Shown here: positions 39,034-53,582 of the stretch, piece after piece
Position numbering within the stretch: the first letter of the stretch is position 1
Layout: each line of letters starts with the position of its first letter
From: Nemophila menziesii
Lineage: Eukaryota > Streptophyta > Magnoliopsida > Boraginales > Hydrophyllaceae
Length of the DNA stretch: 64,000 nt
Assembly: GCA_029959085.1 (NCBI GenBank)
Contig: JARWIR010000177.1
Coordinates: 124,001-188,000, forward strand
Direction: 5' to 3'
Translations under genes and position numbers: made by a program
Notes under the pieces: model-generated
Told to the model about the DNA's origin: nothing
Seen by the model: only the letters and a program-made list of their open reading frames with translations
The model's database searches: none

Positions 39034-41457
39034 AAATTTAACATGTATTATTTATATTTGATATAATTAATAATATAAAATTAATAATATTAATAATTAA
39101 ACAAAAAGGAAATTGTAGAAAAATATAACTCTATACAATTTTGTATTCATAATAATCTTAAATTATAGGATATGAAAATATTTTAGTTTGTATGTTAATT
39201 ATATATAGTTTCAATTTTAATAACATTTACAAAAATCAAGCGAGAATATTATTTGAGATAATAACTATACGTGAATTAATTAAAAATAAAAAATAAAGTT
39301 CGAATTAAAATGTTATATCATAAAAAATAAATTGGGTATTAAAACAAGATCTTAGTAAGTTACATGACTTGGGCATAATTCTTTCATAAAAAACTGTACA
39401 ATTTGATCGATGACCATGACATTTCATCACAATCATCCTCGTAGGAAGGAAAATTGTAATAAAATGTCATAACCACGAGCATATTGCATAGGTTACACAG
39501 GTTTACTGTGATATTTGGAGAATCGAGATTAATTTGAAGAGCTCTATACGTTTCAATATGTAAAAACAACTCAGGGAAAAGAATATTTGAAGAAAATATA
39601 GCGGCAGAGAAAAGATTAAAAGTGTTGTGCCAGAATTAGGTTAAATTGTACATGTTTATATAGTAGTTAGGAGTGATGGGCCTGGTTTAGTTGGGCTTTA
39701 TTTTATACATACAGTATATGGTTGATATTAATAAAAAAAATTAAAAAAAGCAGGCGTGGAATTTTATTGGGCCTAATTTTTAGGATAACTATAATAATTT
39801 TTCATCCCTACTTACCTCTAATCTTAAAATATATATTTATATTTTTAAAATACCTTTATACCCATGGTTATAGAAGATATATTTATTGTATTCAAGAATT
39901 GTGCGTCTACAACTAGAGTAGCAAAGCCTATCAACCATATCTTAGTGTTGTAAAAAAGTTTTTATTATTTTAAAACTTCTTATTCTATTTTGATTTTAGT
40001 TTCAATTTATTTCGTGAGCTCATAAAATTCTTGAATCGTTCCTTATTATAGAACATAAGTTTATTTTCCCATTATTTTAAAAATTAATAACATGTATATG
40101 TTAAAACAAAATTTATAAGAATTTATTTATAAAATTGGAACACAAATAAAATATTTTTTTAGTAACATTAGAAAAATAATAAAGACAAAATAATCTTTTA
40201 TACATATCATTTGGTTTTTTAGTATATATAAATTTATATATTACATAGAAAATTATACTCTGAAGAAATATATTATAATCATTCTTCATTTCGATAGTAT
40301 AGAAATACGACTATTGAAGAAAGATTTGTGTTACAAGGATAAACTTTTTTAATTGATAAAAAAGATTATAAATATTAATATATTCTTTGTTGTTTATTTG
40401 TTCTCTTGTTATCAGTCAATATAGTACATTATTCTCCCTAAATATTCCCTTTTGTTTGATTAAATTTACATTACTGATAAAGTATTATATCCTTTATTTT
40501 TGTATTCTATATAATTTAATAGTATATTTTAGTTGGTTAATATATTATGATTAATGATAACTTTATATAATATTGATTTTTTAATAAAACATATTTCATG
40601 TAGTCTTTCAATTTTTCTTATTAATGTGTCTATTTTTTTATCTCTCAAAATAATAACAATCTTGTAATGTATGTGACTGAAAAATATATTCTATTCATAA
40701 AATTATATAATATAATAGATTCGTATTTATATTTGGCTAAGTGTAATAAATTTTTTTAGGCCTGATAAATACGTAACGCAACAAAATTGTACATAACAAA
40801 ATCAACCTAGGTTGTTAAGATTGATGAAAGTTTCTCGATTAAAAAAACTAAATGTTTCATCCGCAGAAGGTGACATATTAATAGCTTCTACAAATATATG
40901 GAATAAGTAGTCGACATAAGTTTAGTTGACAACCTAATATATAGCGTTGTTTAAGTCCAATAAGTGATTAAATATGCAATTAATTGCGATTTTTAAAATA
41001 TAAAACACACACATATCTTGAGAATAAACTCTTGTGCTATTTAGTCTGAGTTTGGCGCATACCATAAATTCTTCTCTACATATACTTATGCAATGATAAT
41101 TTTTCATTGCAAAAACTTAAATATATTTACTGAATTCATATGTATTATGTTAAAATTTGTTTTGGGCTATACCTTATATAGATGAATTATTTGTGAAGTT
41201 TCACGTTATTTTTTTTTACGTAATATTTAAAAAATAGAAACTAAAAGTCGTGTTTAGTAACATTGTTTTTAAAAGATTTTTATAAATTTATTTAGCACAA
41301 TTTTGTCTAAATACAATTTTCATATATGTTGATACAATTTTTTATAGTGTAATTACTATTCAAGATTATATATTAGAAAAAATCCAGAATACATATTATA
41401 TAATTGCTTAATAATATTATTTTGTCTTTATTTTTTAAGAAATAAGTAAAATATAGT
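39034..41457. repeat. U17, type B delta unit (2,424 bp)
   Basis: TATA at 39655-39663. Carries CATCCGCAGAAGG near 40859, otherwise mostly a beta-class variant, which hints at local conversion. Partner of U25 (+19,385 bp). Confidence 0.93.
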
Positions 41458-43890
41458 AAATTTAACATGTATGATTTATATTTGATATAATTAATAATAT
41501 AAAATTAATAATATTAATATTTAAACAAAAAGGAAATTGTAGAAAAATATAACTCTATACAATTTTGTATTTATAATTATCTTAAATTATAGGATATGAA
41601 AATATTTTAGTTTGTATGTTAATTATATATAGTTTCAATTTTAATAACATTTACAAAAATCAAGCGAGAATATTATTTGACATAATAACTATACGTGAAT
41701 TAATTAAAAATAAAAAATAAAGTTCGAATTAAAATGTCATATCATAAAAAATAAATTGGGTATTAAAACAAGATCTTAGTAAGTTACATGACGGGAATAA
41801 TTCTTTCATAAAAAACTGTACAATTTGATCGATGACCATGACATTTCATCACAATCATCCTCGTAGGAAGGAAAATTGTAATAAAATGTCATAACCACGA
41901 GCATATTGCATAGGTTACACAGGTTTACTGTGATATTTGGAGAATCGAGATTAATTTGAAGAGCTCTATACGTTTCAATATGTAAAAACAACTCAGGGAA
42001 AAGAATATTTGAAGAAAATATAGCGCCAGAGAAAAGATTAAAAGTGTTGTACCAGAATTAGGTTAAATTGTACATGTTTATATAGTAGTTAGGAGTGATG
42101 GGCCTGGTTTAGTTGGGCTTTATTTTATACATACAGTATATGGTTGATATTAATAAAAAAAATTAAAAAAAGCAGGCGTGGAATTTTATTGGGCCTAATT
42201 TTTAGGATAACTATAATAATTTTTCATCCCTACTTACCTCTAATCTTAAAATATATATTTATATTTTTAAAATACCTTTATACCCATGGTTATAGAAGAT
42301 ATATTTATTGTATTCAAGAATTGTGCGTCTACAACTAGAGTAGCAAAGCCTATCAATCATATCTTAGTGTTGTAAAAAAGTTTTTATTATTTTAAAACTT
42401 CTTATTCTATTTTGATTTTAGTTTCAATTTATTTCGTGAGCTCATAAAATTCTTGAATCGTTCCTTATTATAGAACATAAGTTTATTTTCCCATTATTTT
42501 AAAAATTAATAACATGTATATGTTAAAACAAAATTTATAAGAATTTATTTATAAAATTGGAACACAAATAAAATATTTTTTTAGTAACATTAGAAAAATA
42601 ATATAGACAAAATAATCTTTTATACATATCATTTGATTTTTTAGTATATATAAATTTATATATTATTAGAATTATAATAGAAAATTATACTCTGAAGAAA
42701 TATATTATAATCATTCTTCATTTCGATAGTATAGAAATACGACTATTGAAGAAAGATTTGTGCTACAAGGATAAACTTTTTTAATTGATAAAAAAGATTA
42801 TAAATATTAATATATTCTTTGTTGTTTATTTGTTCTCTTGTTATCAGTCAATATAGTACATTATTCTCCCTAAATATTCCCTTATGTTTGATTAAATTTA
42901 CATTACTGATAAAGTATTATATCCTTTATTTTTGTATTCTATATAATTTAATAGTATATTTTAGTTGGTTAATATATTATGATTAATGATAACTTTACAT
43001 AATATTGATTTTTTAATAAAATATATTTCATGTAGTCTTTCAATTTTTCTTATTAATGTGTCTATTTTTTTATCTCTCAAAATAATAACAATCTTGTAAT
43101 GTATGTGACTGAAAAATATATTCTATTCATAAAATTATATAATATAATAGATTCGTATTTATATTTGGCTAAGTGTAATAAATTATTTTAGGCCTGATAA
43201 ATACGTAACACAACAAAATTGTACCTAACAAAATCAACCTAGGTTGTTAAGATTGATGAAAGTTTCTCGATTAAAAAAACTAAATGTTTCATCCACAGAA
43301 GGTGACACATTAGTAGCTTCTACAAATATATGGAATAAGTAGTCGACATAAGTTTAGTTGACAACCTAATATATAGCGTTGTTTAAGTCCAATAAGTGAT
43401 TAAATATGCAGTTAATTGCGATTTTTAAAATATAAAACACACACATATCTTGAGATTAAACTCTTGTGCTATTTAGTCTGAGTTTGGCGCATACCATAAA
43501 TTCTTCTCTAAATATACTTATGCAATGATAATTTTTCATTGCAAAAACTTAAATGTATTTACTGAGTTCATATGTATTATGTTAAAAAAAATTTTGGACT
43601 AAACCTTATATAGATGAATTATTTGTGAAGTTTCACGTTATTTTTTTTTCTGTAATATTTAAAAAATAGAAACTAAAAGTCGTATTTAGTAACATTGTTT
43701 TTAAAAGATTTTTATAAATTTATTTAGCAATATTTTGTCTAAATACAATTTTCATATATGTTGATACAATTTTTGATAGTGTAATTACTATTCAAGATTA
43801 TATATTAGAAAAAATCCGGAATACATATTATATAATTGCTTAATAATATTATTTTGTCTTTATTTTTTTTAGAAATAAGTAAAATATAGT
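41458..43890. repeat. U18, junction unit of the seven-unit duplication, epsilon right part (2,433 bp)
   Basis: TATA at 42077-42085. Left of 42,357 it matches U26; right of 42,455 it matches U11. The junction between the two large blocks therefore lies at 42,358-42,454. Confidence 0.93.
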
Positions 43891-46308
43891 AAATTCAACA
43901 TGTATTATTTATATTTGATATAATTAATAATATAAAAATAATAATATTAATAATTAAATAAAAGGAAATTGTAGAAAATTATTACTCTATACAATTTTGT
44001 ATTTATAATAATCTTAAATTATAGGATATGAAAATATTTTAGTTTGTATGTTAATTATATATAGTTTCAATTTTAATAACTTCTACAAAAATCAAGCTAG
44101 AATATTATTTGAGATAATAACTATATCTGAATTAATTAAAAGTAAAAAATAAAGTTCGAATTAAAATGTTATCATAAAAAATAAATTAGGTATTAACACA
44201 AGATCTTAGCAAGTTACATGACTTGGGCATAATTCTTTCATAAAAAACTGTACAATTTGATCGATGGACATGACATTTCATCACAATCATCCTCGTAGGA
44301 AGGAAAATTGTAATAAAATGTCATAACCACGAGCATATTGCATAGGTTACACAGGGTTACTGTGATATTTGGAGAATCGAGATTAATCTGAAGAGCTCTA
44401 TACGTTTCAATATGTAAAAACAACTCAGGGAAAAGAATATTTGAAGAAGATATAGCGGCAGAGAAAAGATTAAAAGTGTTGAGCCAGAATTAGGTTAAAT
44501 TGTATATGTTTATATAGTAGTTAGGAATGATGGGCCTGGTTTAGTTGGGCTTTACATTATACAGTATATGGTTGATATAAATAAAAAACTTAAAAAAACC
44601 AGGCGTGGAATTTTATTGGGCCTAATTTTAAGGATAACTATAATAATTTCTTCATCCCTACTTACCTCTAATCTTAAAATATATATTTATATTTTTAAAA
44701 TACCTTTATACCCATGGTTATAGAAGATATATTTATTGTATTCAAGAATTGTGCGTCTAAACCTAGAGTAGCAAAGCCTATCAATCATATCTTAGTGTTG
44801 TAAAAAAGTTTTTATTATTTTAAAACTTCTTATTCTATTTTGATTTTAGTTTCAATTTATTTCGTGAGCTCATAAAATTCTTAAATCGTTCCTTATTATA
44901 GAACATAAGTTTATTTTCCCTTTATTTTAAAAATTAATAACATGTATATGTTACAACAAAATTTGTAAGAATTTATTTATAAAATTGGAACACAAATAAA
45001 ATATTTTTTTTAGTAACATTAGAAAAATAATAAAGACAAAATAATCGTTTATACATATCATTTGGTTTTTTAGTATATATAAATTTATATATTACATAGA
45101 AAATTATACTCTGAAGAAATATATTATAATCATTCTTCATTTCGATAGTATAGAAATACGACTATTGAAGAAAGATTTGTGTTACAAGGATAAACTTTTT
45201 TAATTGATAAAAAAGATTATAAATATTAATATATTCTTTGTTGTTTATTTGTTCTCTTGTTATCAGTCAATATAGTACATTATTCTCCCTAAATATTCCC
45301 TTTTGTTTGATTAAATTTACATTACTGATAAAGTATTATATCCTTTATTTTTGTATTCTATATAATTTAATAGTATATTTTAGTTGGTTAATATATTATG
45401 ATTAATGATAACTTTATATAATATTGATTTTTTAATAAAACATATTTCATGTAGTCTTTCAATTTTTCTTATTAATGTGTCTATTTTTTTATCTCTCAAA
45501 ATAATAACAATCTTGTAATGTATGTGACTGAAAAATATATTCTATTCATAAAATTATATAATATAATAGATTCGTATTTATATTTGGCTAAGTGTAATAA
45601 ATTTTTTTAGGCCTGATAAATACGTAACGCAACAAAATTGTAGATAACAAAATCAACCTAGGTTGTTAAGATTGATTAAAGTTTCTCGATTAAAAAAACT
45701 AAATGTTTCATCCACAGAAGGTGACATATTAATAGCTTCTACAAATATATGGAATAAGTAGTCGACATAAGTTTAGTTGACAACCTAATATATAGCGTTG
45801 TTTAAGTCCAATAAGTGATTAAATATGCAATTAATTGCGATTTTTAAAATATAAAACACACACATATCTTGAGAATAAACTCTTGTGCTATTTAGTTTGA
45901 GTTTGGCGCATACCATAAATTCTTCTCTACATATACTTATGCAATGATAATTTTTCATTGCAAAAACTTAAATATATTTACTGAATTCATATGTATTATG
46001 TTAAAATTTGTTTTGGGCTATACCTTATATAGATGAATTATTTGTGAAGTTTCACGTTATTTTTTTTTACGTAATATTTAAAAAATAGAAACTAAAAGTC
46101 GTGTTTAGTAACATTGTTTTTAAAAGATTTTTATAAATTTATTTAGCACAATTTTGTCTAAATACAATTTTCATATATGTTGATACAATTTTTTATAGTG
46201 TAATTACTATTCAAGATTATATATTAGAAAAAATCCAGAATACATATTATATAATTGCTTAATAATATTATTTTGTCTTTATTTTTTAAGAAATAAGTAA
46301 AATATAGT
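43891..46308. repeat. U19, mosaic unit, delta right part (2,418 bp), duplicate of U12
   Basis: Carries all the private U12 variants at +16,985 bp. Differs by G at about 44965, one fewer T near 46070, and TTTAGTTTGAG at 45891, an allele shared with U25 but not with U12. TATA at 44509-44517. Confidence 0.93.
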
Positions 46309-48733
46309 AAATTTAACATGTATGATTTATATTTGATATAATTAATAATATAAAATTAATAATATTAATATTTAAACAAAAAGGAAATTGTAGAAAAATA
46401 TAACTCTATACAATTTTGTATTTATAATTATCTTAAATTATAGGATATGAAAATATTTTAGTTTGTATGTTAATTATATATAGTTTCAATTTTAATAACA
46501 TTTACAAAAATCAAGCGAGAATATTATTTGACATAATAACTATACGTGAATTAATTAAAAATAAAAAAATAAAGTTCGAATTAAAATGTTATATCATAAA
46601 AAATAAATTGGGTATTAAAACAAGATCTTAGTAAGTTACATGACGGGAATAATTCTTTCATAAAAAACTGTACAATTTGATCGATGACCATGACATTTCA
46701 TCACAATCATCCTCGTAGGAAGGAAAATTGTAATAAAATGTCATAACCACGAGCATATTGCATAGGTTACACAGGTTTACTGTGATATTTGGAGAATCGA
46801 GATTAATTTGAAGAGCTCTATACGTTTCAATATGTAAAAACAACTCAGGGAAAAGAATATTTGAAGAAAATATAGCGCCAGAGAAAAGATTAAAAGTGTT
46901 GTACCAGAATTAGGTTAAATTGTACATGTTTATATAGTAGTTAGGAGTGATGGGCCTGGTTTAGTTGGGCTTTATTTTATACATACAGTATATGGTTGAT
47001 ATTAATAAAAAAAATTAAAAAAAGCAGGCGTGGAATTTTATTGGGCCTAATTTTTAGGATAACTATAATAATTTTTCATCCCTACTTACCTCTAATCTTA
47101 AAATATATATTTATATTTTTAAAATACCTTTATACCCATGGTTATAGAAGATATATTTATTGTATTCAAGAATTGTGCGTCTACAACTAGAGTAGCAAAG
47201 CCTATCAATCATATCTTAGTGTTGTAAAAAAGTTTTTATTATTTTAAAACTTCTTATTCTATTTTGATTTTAGTTTCAATTTATTTCGTGAGCTCATAAA
47301 ATTCTTAAATCGTTCCTTATTATAGAACATAAGTTTATTTTCCCTTTATTTTAAAAATTAATAACATGTATATGTTACAACAAAATTTATAAGAATTTAT
47401 TTATAAAATTGGAACACAAATAAAATATTTTTTTTAGTAACATTAGAAAAATAATAAAGACAAAATAATCGTTTATACATATCATTTGATTTTTTAGTAT
47501 ATATAAATTTATATATTACATAGAAAATTATACTCTAAAGAAATATATTATAATCATTCTTCATTTCGATAGTATAGAAATACGACTATTGAAGAAAGAT
47601 TTGTGTTACAAGGATAAACTTTTTTAATTGATAAAAAAGATTATAAATATTAATATATTCTTTGTTGTTTATTTGTTCTCTTGTTATCAGTCAATATAGT
47701 ACATTATTCTCTCTAAATATTCCCTTTTGTTTGATTAAATTTACATTACTGATAAAGTATTATATCCTTTATTTTTGTATTCTATATAATTTAATAGTGT
47801 ATTTTAGTTGGTTAATATATTATGATTAATGATAACTTTACATAATATTGATTTTTTAATAAAATATATTTCATGTAGTCTTTCAATTTTTCTTATTAAT
47901 GTGTCTATTTTTTTATCTCTCAAAATAATAACAATCTTGTAATGTATGTGACTGAAAAATATATTCTATTCATAAAATTATATAATATAATAGATTCGTA
48001 TTTATATTTGGCTAAGTGTAATAAATTTTTTTAGGCCTGATAAATACGTAACGCAACAAAATTGTACATAACAAAATCAACCTAGGTTGTTAAGATTGAT
48101 GAAAGTTTCTCGATTAAAAAAACTAAATGTTTCATCCGCAGAAGGTGACACATTAATAGCTTCTACAAATATATGGAATAAGTAGTCGACATAAGTTTAG
48201 TTGACAACCTAATATATAGCGTTGTTTAAGTCCAATAAGTGATTAAATATGCAATTAATTGCGATTTTTAAAATATAAAACACACACATATCTTGAGATT
48301 AAACTCTTGTGCTATTTAGTCTGAGTTTGGCGCATACCATAAATTCTTCTCTACATATACTTATGCAATGATAATATTTCATTGCAAAAACTTAAATATA
48401 TTTACTGAGTTCATATGTATTATGTTAAAATTTGTTTTGGGCTATACCTTATATAGATGAATTATTTGTGAAGTTTCACGTTATTTTTTTTTTATGTAAT
48501 ATTTAAAAAATAGAAACTAAAAGTCGTGTTTAGTAACATTGTTTTTAAAAGATTTTTATAAATTTATTTAGCACAATTTTGTCTAAATACAATTTTCATA
48601 TATGTTGATACAATTTTTGATAGTGTAATTACTATTCAAGATTATATATTAGAAAAAATCCATAATACATATTATATAATTGCTTAATAATATTATTTTG
48701 TCTTTATTATTGAAGAAATAAGTAAAATATAGT
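46309..48733. repeat. U20, type B beta unit (2,425 bp), duplicate of U13
   Basis: Shares the three private U13 variants at +16,984 bp. TATA at 46929-46937. Confidence 0.93.
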
Positions 48734-51158
48734 AAATTTAACATGTATTATTTATATTTGATATAATTAATAATATTAAATTAATAATATTAATAATTAA
48801 ACAAAAAGGAAATTGTAGAAAAATATAACTCTATACAATTTTGTATTTATAATAATCTTAAATTATAGGATATGAAAATATTTTAGTTTGTATGTTAATT
48901 ATATATAGTTTCAATTTTAATAACATTTACAAAAATCAAGCAAGAATATTATTTGAGATAATAACTATACGTGAATTAATTAAAAATAAAAAATAAAGTT
49001 CGAATTAAAATGTTATATCATAAAAAATAAATTGGGTATTAAAACAAGATCTTAGTAAGTTACATGACTTGGGCATAATTCTTTCATAAAAAACTGTACA
49101 ATTTGATCGATGACCATGACATTTCATCACAATCATCCTCGTAGGAAGGAAAATTGTAATAAAATGTCATAACCACGAGCATATTGCATAGGTTACACAG
49201 GTTTACTGTGATATTTGGAGAATCGAGATTAATTTGAAGAGCTCTATACGTTTCAATATGTAAAAACAACTCAGGGAAAAGAATATTTGAAGAAAATATA
49301 GCGGCAGAAAAAAGATTAAAAGTGTTGTGCCAGAATTAGGTTAAATTGTACATGTTTATATAGTAGTTAGGAGTGATGGGCCTGGTTTAGTTGGGCTTTA
49401 TTTTATACATACAGTATATGGTTGATATTAATAAAAAAAATTAAAAAAAGCAGGCGTGGAATTTTATTGGGCCTAATTTTTAGGATAACTATAATAATTT
49501 TTTCATCCCTACTTACCTCTAATCTTAAAATATATATTTATATTTTTAAAATACCTTTATACCCATGGTTATAGAAGATATATTTATTGTATTCAAGAAT
49601 TGTGTGTCTACAACTAGAGTAGCAAAGCCTATCAATCATATCTTAGTGTTGTAAAAAAATTTTATTATTTTAAAACTTCTTATTCTATTTTGATTTTAGT
49701 TTCAATTTATTTCGTGAGCTCATAAAATTCTTAAATCGTTCCTTATTATAGAACATAAGTTTATTTTCCCTTTATTTTAAAAATTAATAACATGTATATG
49801 TTACAACAAAATTTATAAGAATTTATTTATAAAATTGGAACACAAATAAAATATTTTTTTTAGTAACATTAGAAAAATAATAAAGACAAAATAATCGTTT
49901 ATACATATCATTTGATTTTTTAGTATATATAAATTTATATATTACATAGAAAATTATACTCTGAAGAAATATATTATAATCATTCTTCATTTCGATAGTA
50001 TAGAAATACGACTATTGAAGAAAGATTTGTGTTACAAGGATAAACTTTTTTAATTGATAAAAAAGATTATAAATATTAATATATTCTTTGTTGTTTATTT
50101 GTTCTCTTGTTATCAGTCAATATAGTACATTATTCTCCCTAAATATTCCCTTTTGTTTGATTAAATTTACATTACTGATAAAGTATTATATCCTTTATTT
50201 TTGTATTCTATATAATTTAATAGTATATTTTAGTTGGTTAATATATTATGATTAATGATAACTTTATATAATATTGATTTTTTAATAAAACATATTTCAT
50301 GTAGTCTTTCAATTTTTCTTATAATGTGTCTATTTTTTTATCTCTCAAAATAATAACAATCTTGTAATGTATGTGACTGAAAAATATATTCTATTCATAA
50401 AATTATATAATATAATAGATTCGTATTTATATTTGGCTAAGTGTAATAAATTTTTTTAGGCCTGATAAATACGTAACGCAACAAAATTGTACATAACAAA
50501 ATCAACCTAGGTTGTTAAGATTGACGAAAGTTTCTCGATTAAAAAAACTAAATGTTTCATCCACAGAAGGAGACACATTAATAGCTTCTACAAATATATG
50601 GAATAAGTAGTCGACATAAGTTTAGTTGACAACCTAATATATAGCGTTGTTTAAGTCCAATAAGTGATTAAATATGCAATTAATTGCGATTTTTAAAATA
50701 TAAAACACACACATATCTTGAGATTAAACTCTTGTGCTATTTAGTCTGAGTTTGGCGCATACCATAAATTCTTCTCTACATATACTTATGCAATGATAAT
50801 ATTTCATTGCAAAAACTTAAATATATTTACTGAGTTCATATGTATTATGTTAAAATTTGTTTTGGGCTATACCTTATATAGATGAATTATTTGTGAAGTT
50901 TCACGTTATTTTTTTTTTATGTAATATTTAAAAAATAGAAACTAAAAGTCGTGTTTAGTAACATTGTTTTTAAAAGATTTTTATAAATTTATTTAGCACA
51001 ATTTTGTCTAAATACAATTTTCATATATGTTGATACAATTTTTGATAGTGTAATTACTATTCAAGATTATATATTAGAAAAAATCCATAATACATATTAT
51101 ATAATTGCTTAATAATATTATTTTGTCTTTATTATTGAAGAAATAAGTAAAATATAGT
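48734..51158. repeat. U21, recombinant unit: alpha-like to 50,571, beta from 50,801 (2,425 bp)
   Basis: TATA at 49355-49363. Has GTAAAAAAATTTTATT near 49651 where other B units have GTAAAAAAGTTTTTATT; only U22 shares it. GAAGGAGACAC at 50566 is alpha-type, and ATAATATTTC at 50796 is beta-type. Confidence 0.93.
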
Positions 51159-53582
51159 AAATTTAACATGTATTATTTATATTTGATATAATTAATAATA
51201 TTAAATTAATAATATTAATAATTAAACAAAAAGGAAATTGTAGAAAAATATAACTCTATACAATTTTGTATTTATAATAATCTTAAATTATAGGATATGA
51301 AAATATTTTAGTTTGTATGTTAATTATATATAGTTTCAATTTTAATAACATTTACAAAAATCAAGCAAGAATATTATTTGAGATAATAACTATACGTGAA
51401 TTAATTAAAAATAAAAAATAAAGTTCGAATTAAAATGTTATATCATAAAAAATAAATTGGGTATTAAAACAAGATCTTAGTAAGTTACATGACTTGGGCA
51501 TAATTCTTTCATAAAAAACTGTACAATTTGATCGATGACCATGACATTTCATCACAATCATCCTCGTAGGAAGGAAAATTGTAATAAAATGTCATAACCA
51601 CGAGCATATTGCATAGGTTACACAGGTTTACTGTGATATTTGGAGAATCGAGATTAATTTGAAGAGCTCTATACGTTTCAATATGTAAAAACAACTCAGG
51701 GAAAAGAATATTTGAAGAAAATATAGCGGCAGAAAAAAGATTAAAAGTGTTGTGCCAGAATTAGGTTAAATTGTACATGTTTATATAGTAGTTAGGAGTG
51801 ATGGGCCTGGTTTAGTTGGGCTTTATTTTATACATACAGTATATGGTTGATATTAATAAAAAAAATTAAAAAAAGCAGGCGTGGAATTTTATTGGGCCTA
51901 ATTTTTAGGATAACTATAATAATTTTTTCATCCCTACTTACCTCTAATCTTAAAATATATATTTATATTTTTAAAATACCTTTATACCCATGGTTATAGA
52001 AGATATATTTATTGTATTCAAGAATTGTGTGTCTACAACTAGAGTAGCAAAGCCTATCAATCATATCTTAGTGTTGTAAAAAAATTTTATTATTTTAAAA
52101 CTTCTTATTCTATTTTGATTTTAGTTTCAATTTATTTCGTGAGCTCATAAAATTCTTAAATCGTTCCTTATTATAGAACATAAGTTTATTTTCCCTTTAT
52201 TTTAAAAATTAATAACATGTATATGTTACAACAAAATTTATAAGAATTTATTTATAAAATTGGAACACAAATAAAATATTTTTTTTAGTAACATTAGAAA
52301 AATAATAAAGACAAAATAATCGTTTATACATATCATTTGATTTTTTAGTATATATAAATTTATATATTACATAGAAAATTATACTCTGAAGAAATATATT
52401 ATAATCATTCTTCATTTCGATAGTATAGAAATACGACTATTGAAGAAAGATTTGTGTTACAAGGATAAACTTTTTTAATTGATAAAAAAGATTATAAATA
52501 TTAATATATTCTTTGTTGTTTATTTGTTCTCTTGTTATCAGTCAATATAGTACATTATTCTCCCTAAATATTCCCTTTTGTTTGATTAAATTTACATTAC
52601 TGATAAAGTATTATATCCTTTATTTTTGTATTCTATATAATTTAATAGTATATTTTAGTTGGTTAATATATTATGATTAATGATAACTTTATATAATATT
52701 GATTTTTTAATAAAACATATTTCATGTAGTCTTTCAATTTTTCTTATAATGTGTCTATTTTTTTATCTCTCAAAATAATAACAATCTTGTAATGTATGTG
52801 ACTGAAAAATATATTCTATTCATAAAATTATATAATATAATAGATTCGTATTTATATTTGGCTAAGTGTAATAAATTTTTTTAGGCCTGATAAATACGTA
52901 ACGCAACAAAATTGTACATAACAAAATCAACCTAGGTTGTTAAGATTGACGAAAGTTTCTCGATTAAAAAAACTAAATGTTTCATCCACAGAAGGAGACA
53001 CATTAATAGCTTCTACAAATATATGGAATAAGTAGTCGACATAAGTTTAGTTGACAACCTAATATATAGCGTTGTTTAAGTCCAATAAGTGATTAAATAT
53101 GCAATTAATTGCGATTTTTAAAATATAAAACACACACATATCTTGAGATTAAACTCTTGTGCTATTTAGTCTGAGTTTGGCGCATACCATAAATTCTTCT
53201 CTACATATACTTATGCAATGATAATTTTTCATTGAAAAAACTTAATTATATTTACTGAGTTCATATGTATTATGTTAAAATTTGTTTTGGGCTATACCTA
53301 ATATAGATGAATTATTTGTGAAGTTTCACGTTATTTTGTTTTATGTAATATTTAAAAAATAGAAACTAAAAGTCGTATTTAGTAACATTGTTTTTAAAAG
53401 ATTTTTATAAATTTATTTAGCAATATTTTGTCTAAATACAATTTTCATATATGTTGATACAATTTTTGATAGTGTAATTACTATTCAAGATTATATATTA
53501 GAAAAAATCCATAATACATATTATATAATTGCTTAATAATATTATTTTGTCTTTATTATTGAAGAAATAAGTAAAATATAGT
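51159..53582. repeat. U22, type B alpha unit (2,424 bp), extra copy in the second block
   Basis: TATA at 51780-51788. Shares the private U21 deletion variant near 52076 but stays alpha to its end, matching U14. It is the added copy that makes the second block eight units long. Confidence 0.93.

Larger units (their letters stand above)
25373..42357. repeat. Seven-unit block, first copy (16,985 bp)
   Basis: Spans mid-U11 to mid-U18, class order epsilon-delta-beta-alpha-alpha-gamma-delta. Private variants of U12, U13, U15, U16 and U17 recur in the same order downstream. The start is bracketed by C at 25372 (T at 42357 in the second copy frame) and G at 25470 (shared with 42455). Confidence 0.85.
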
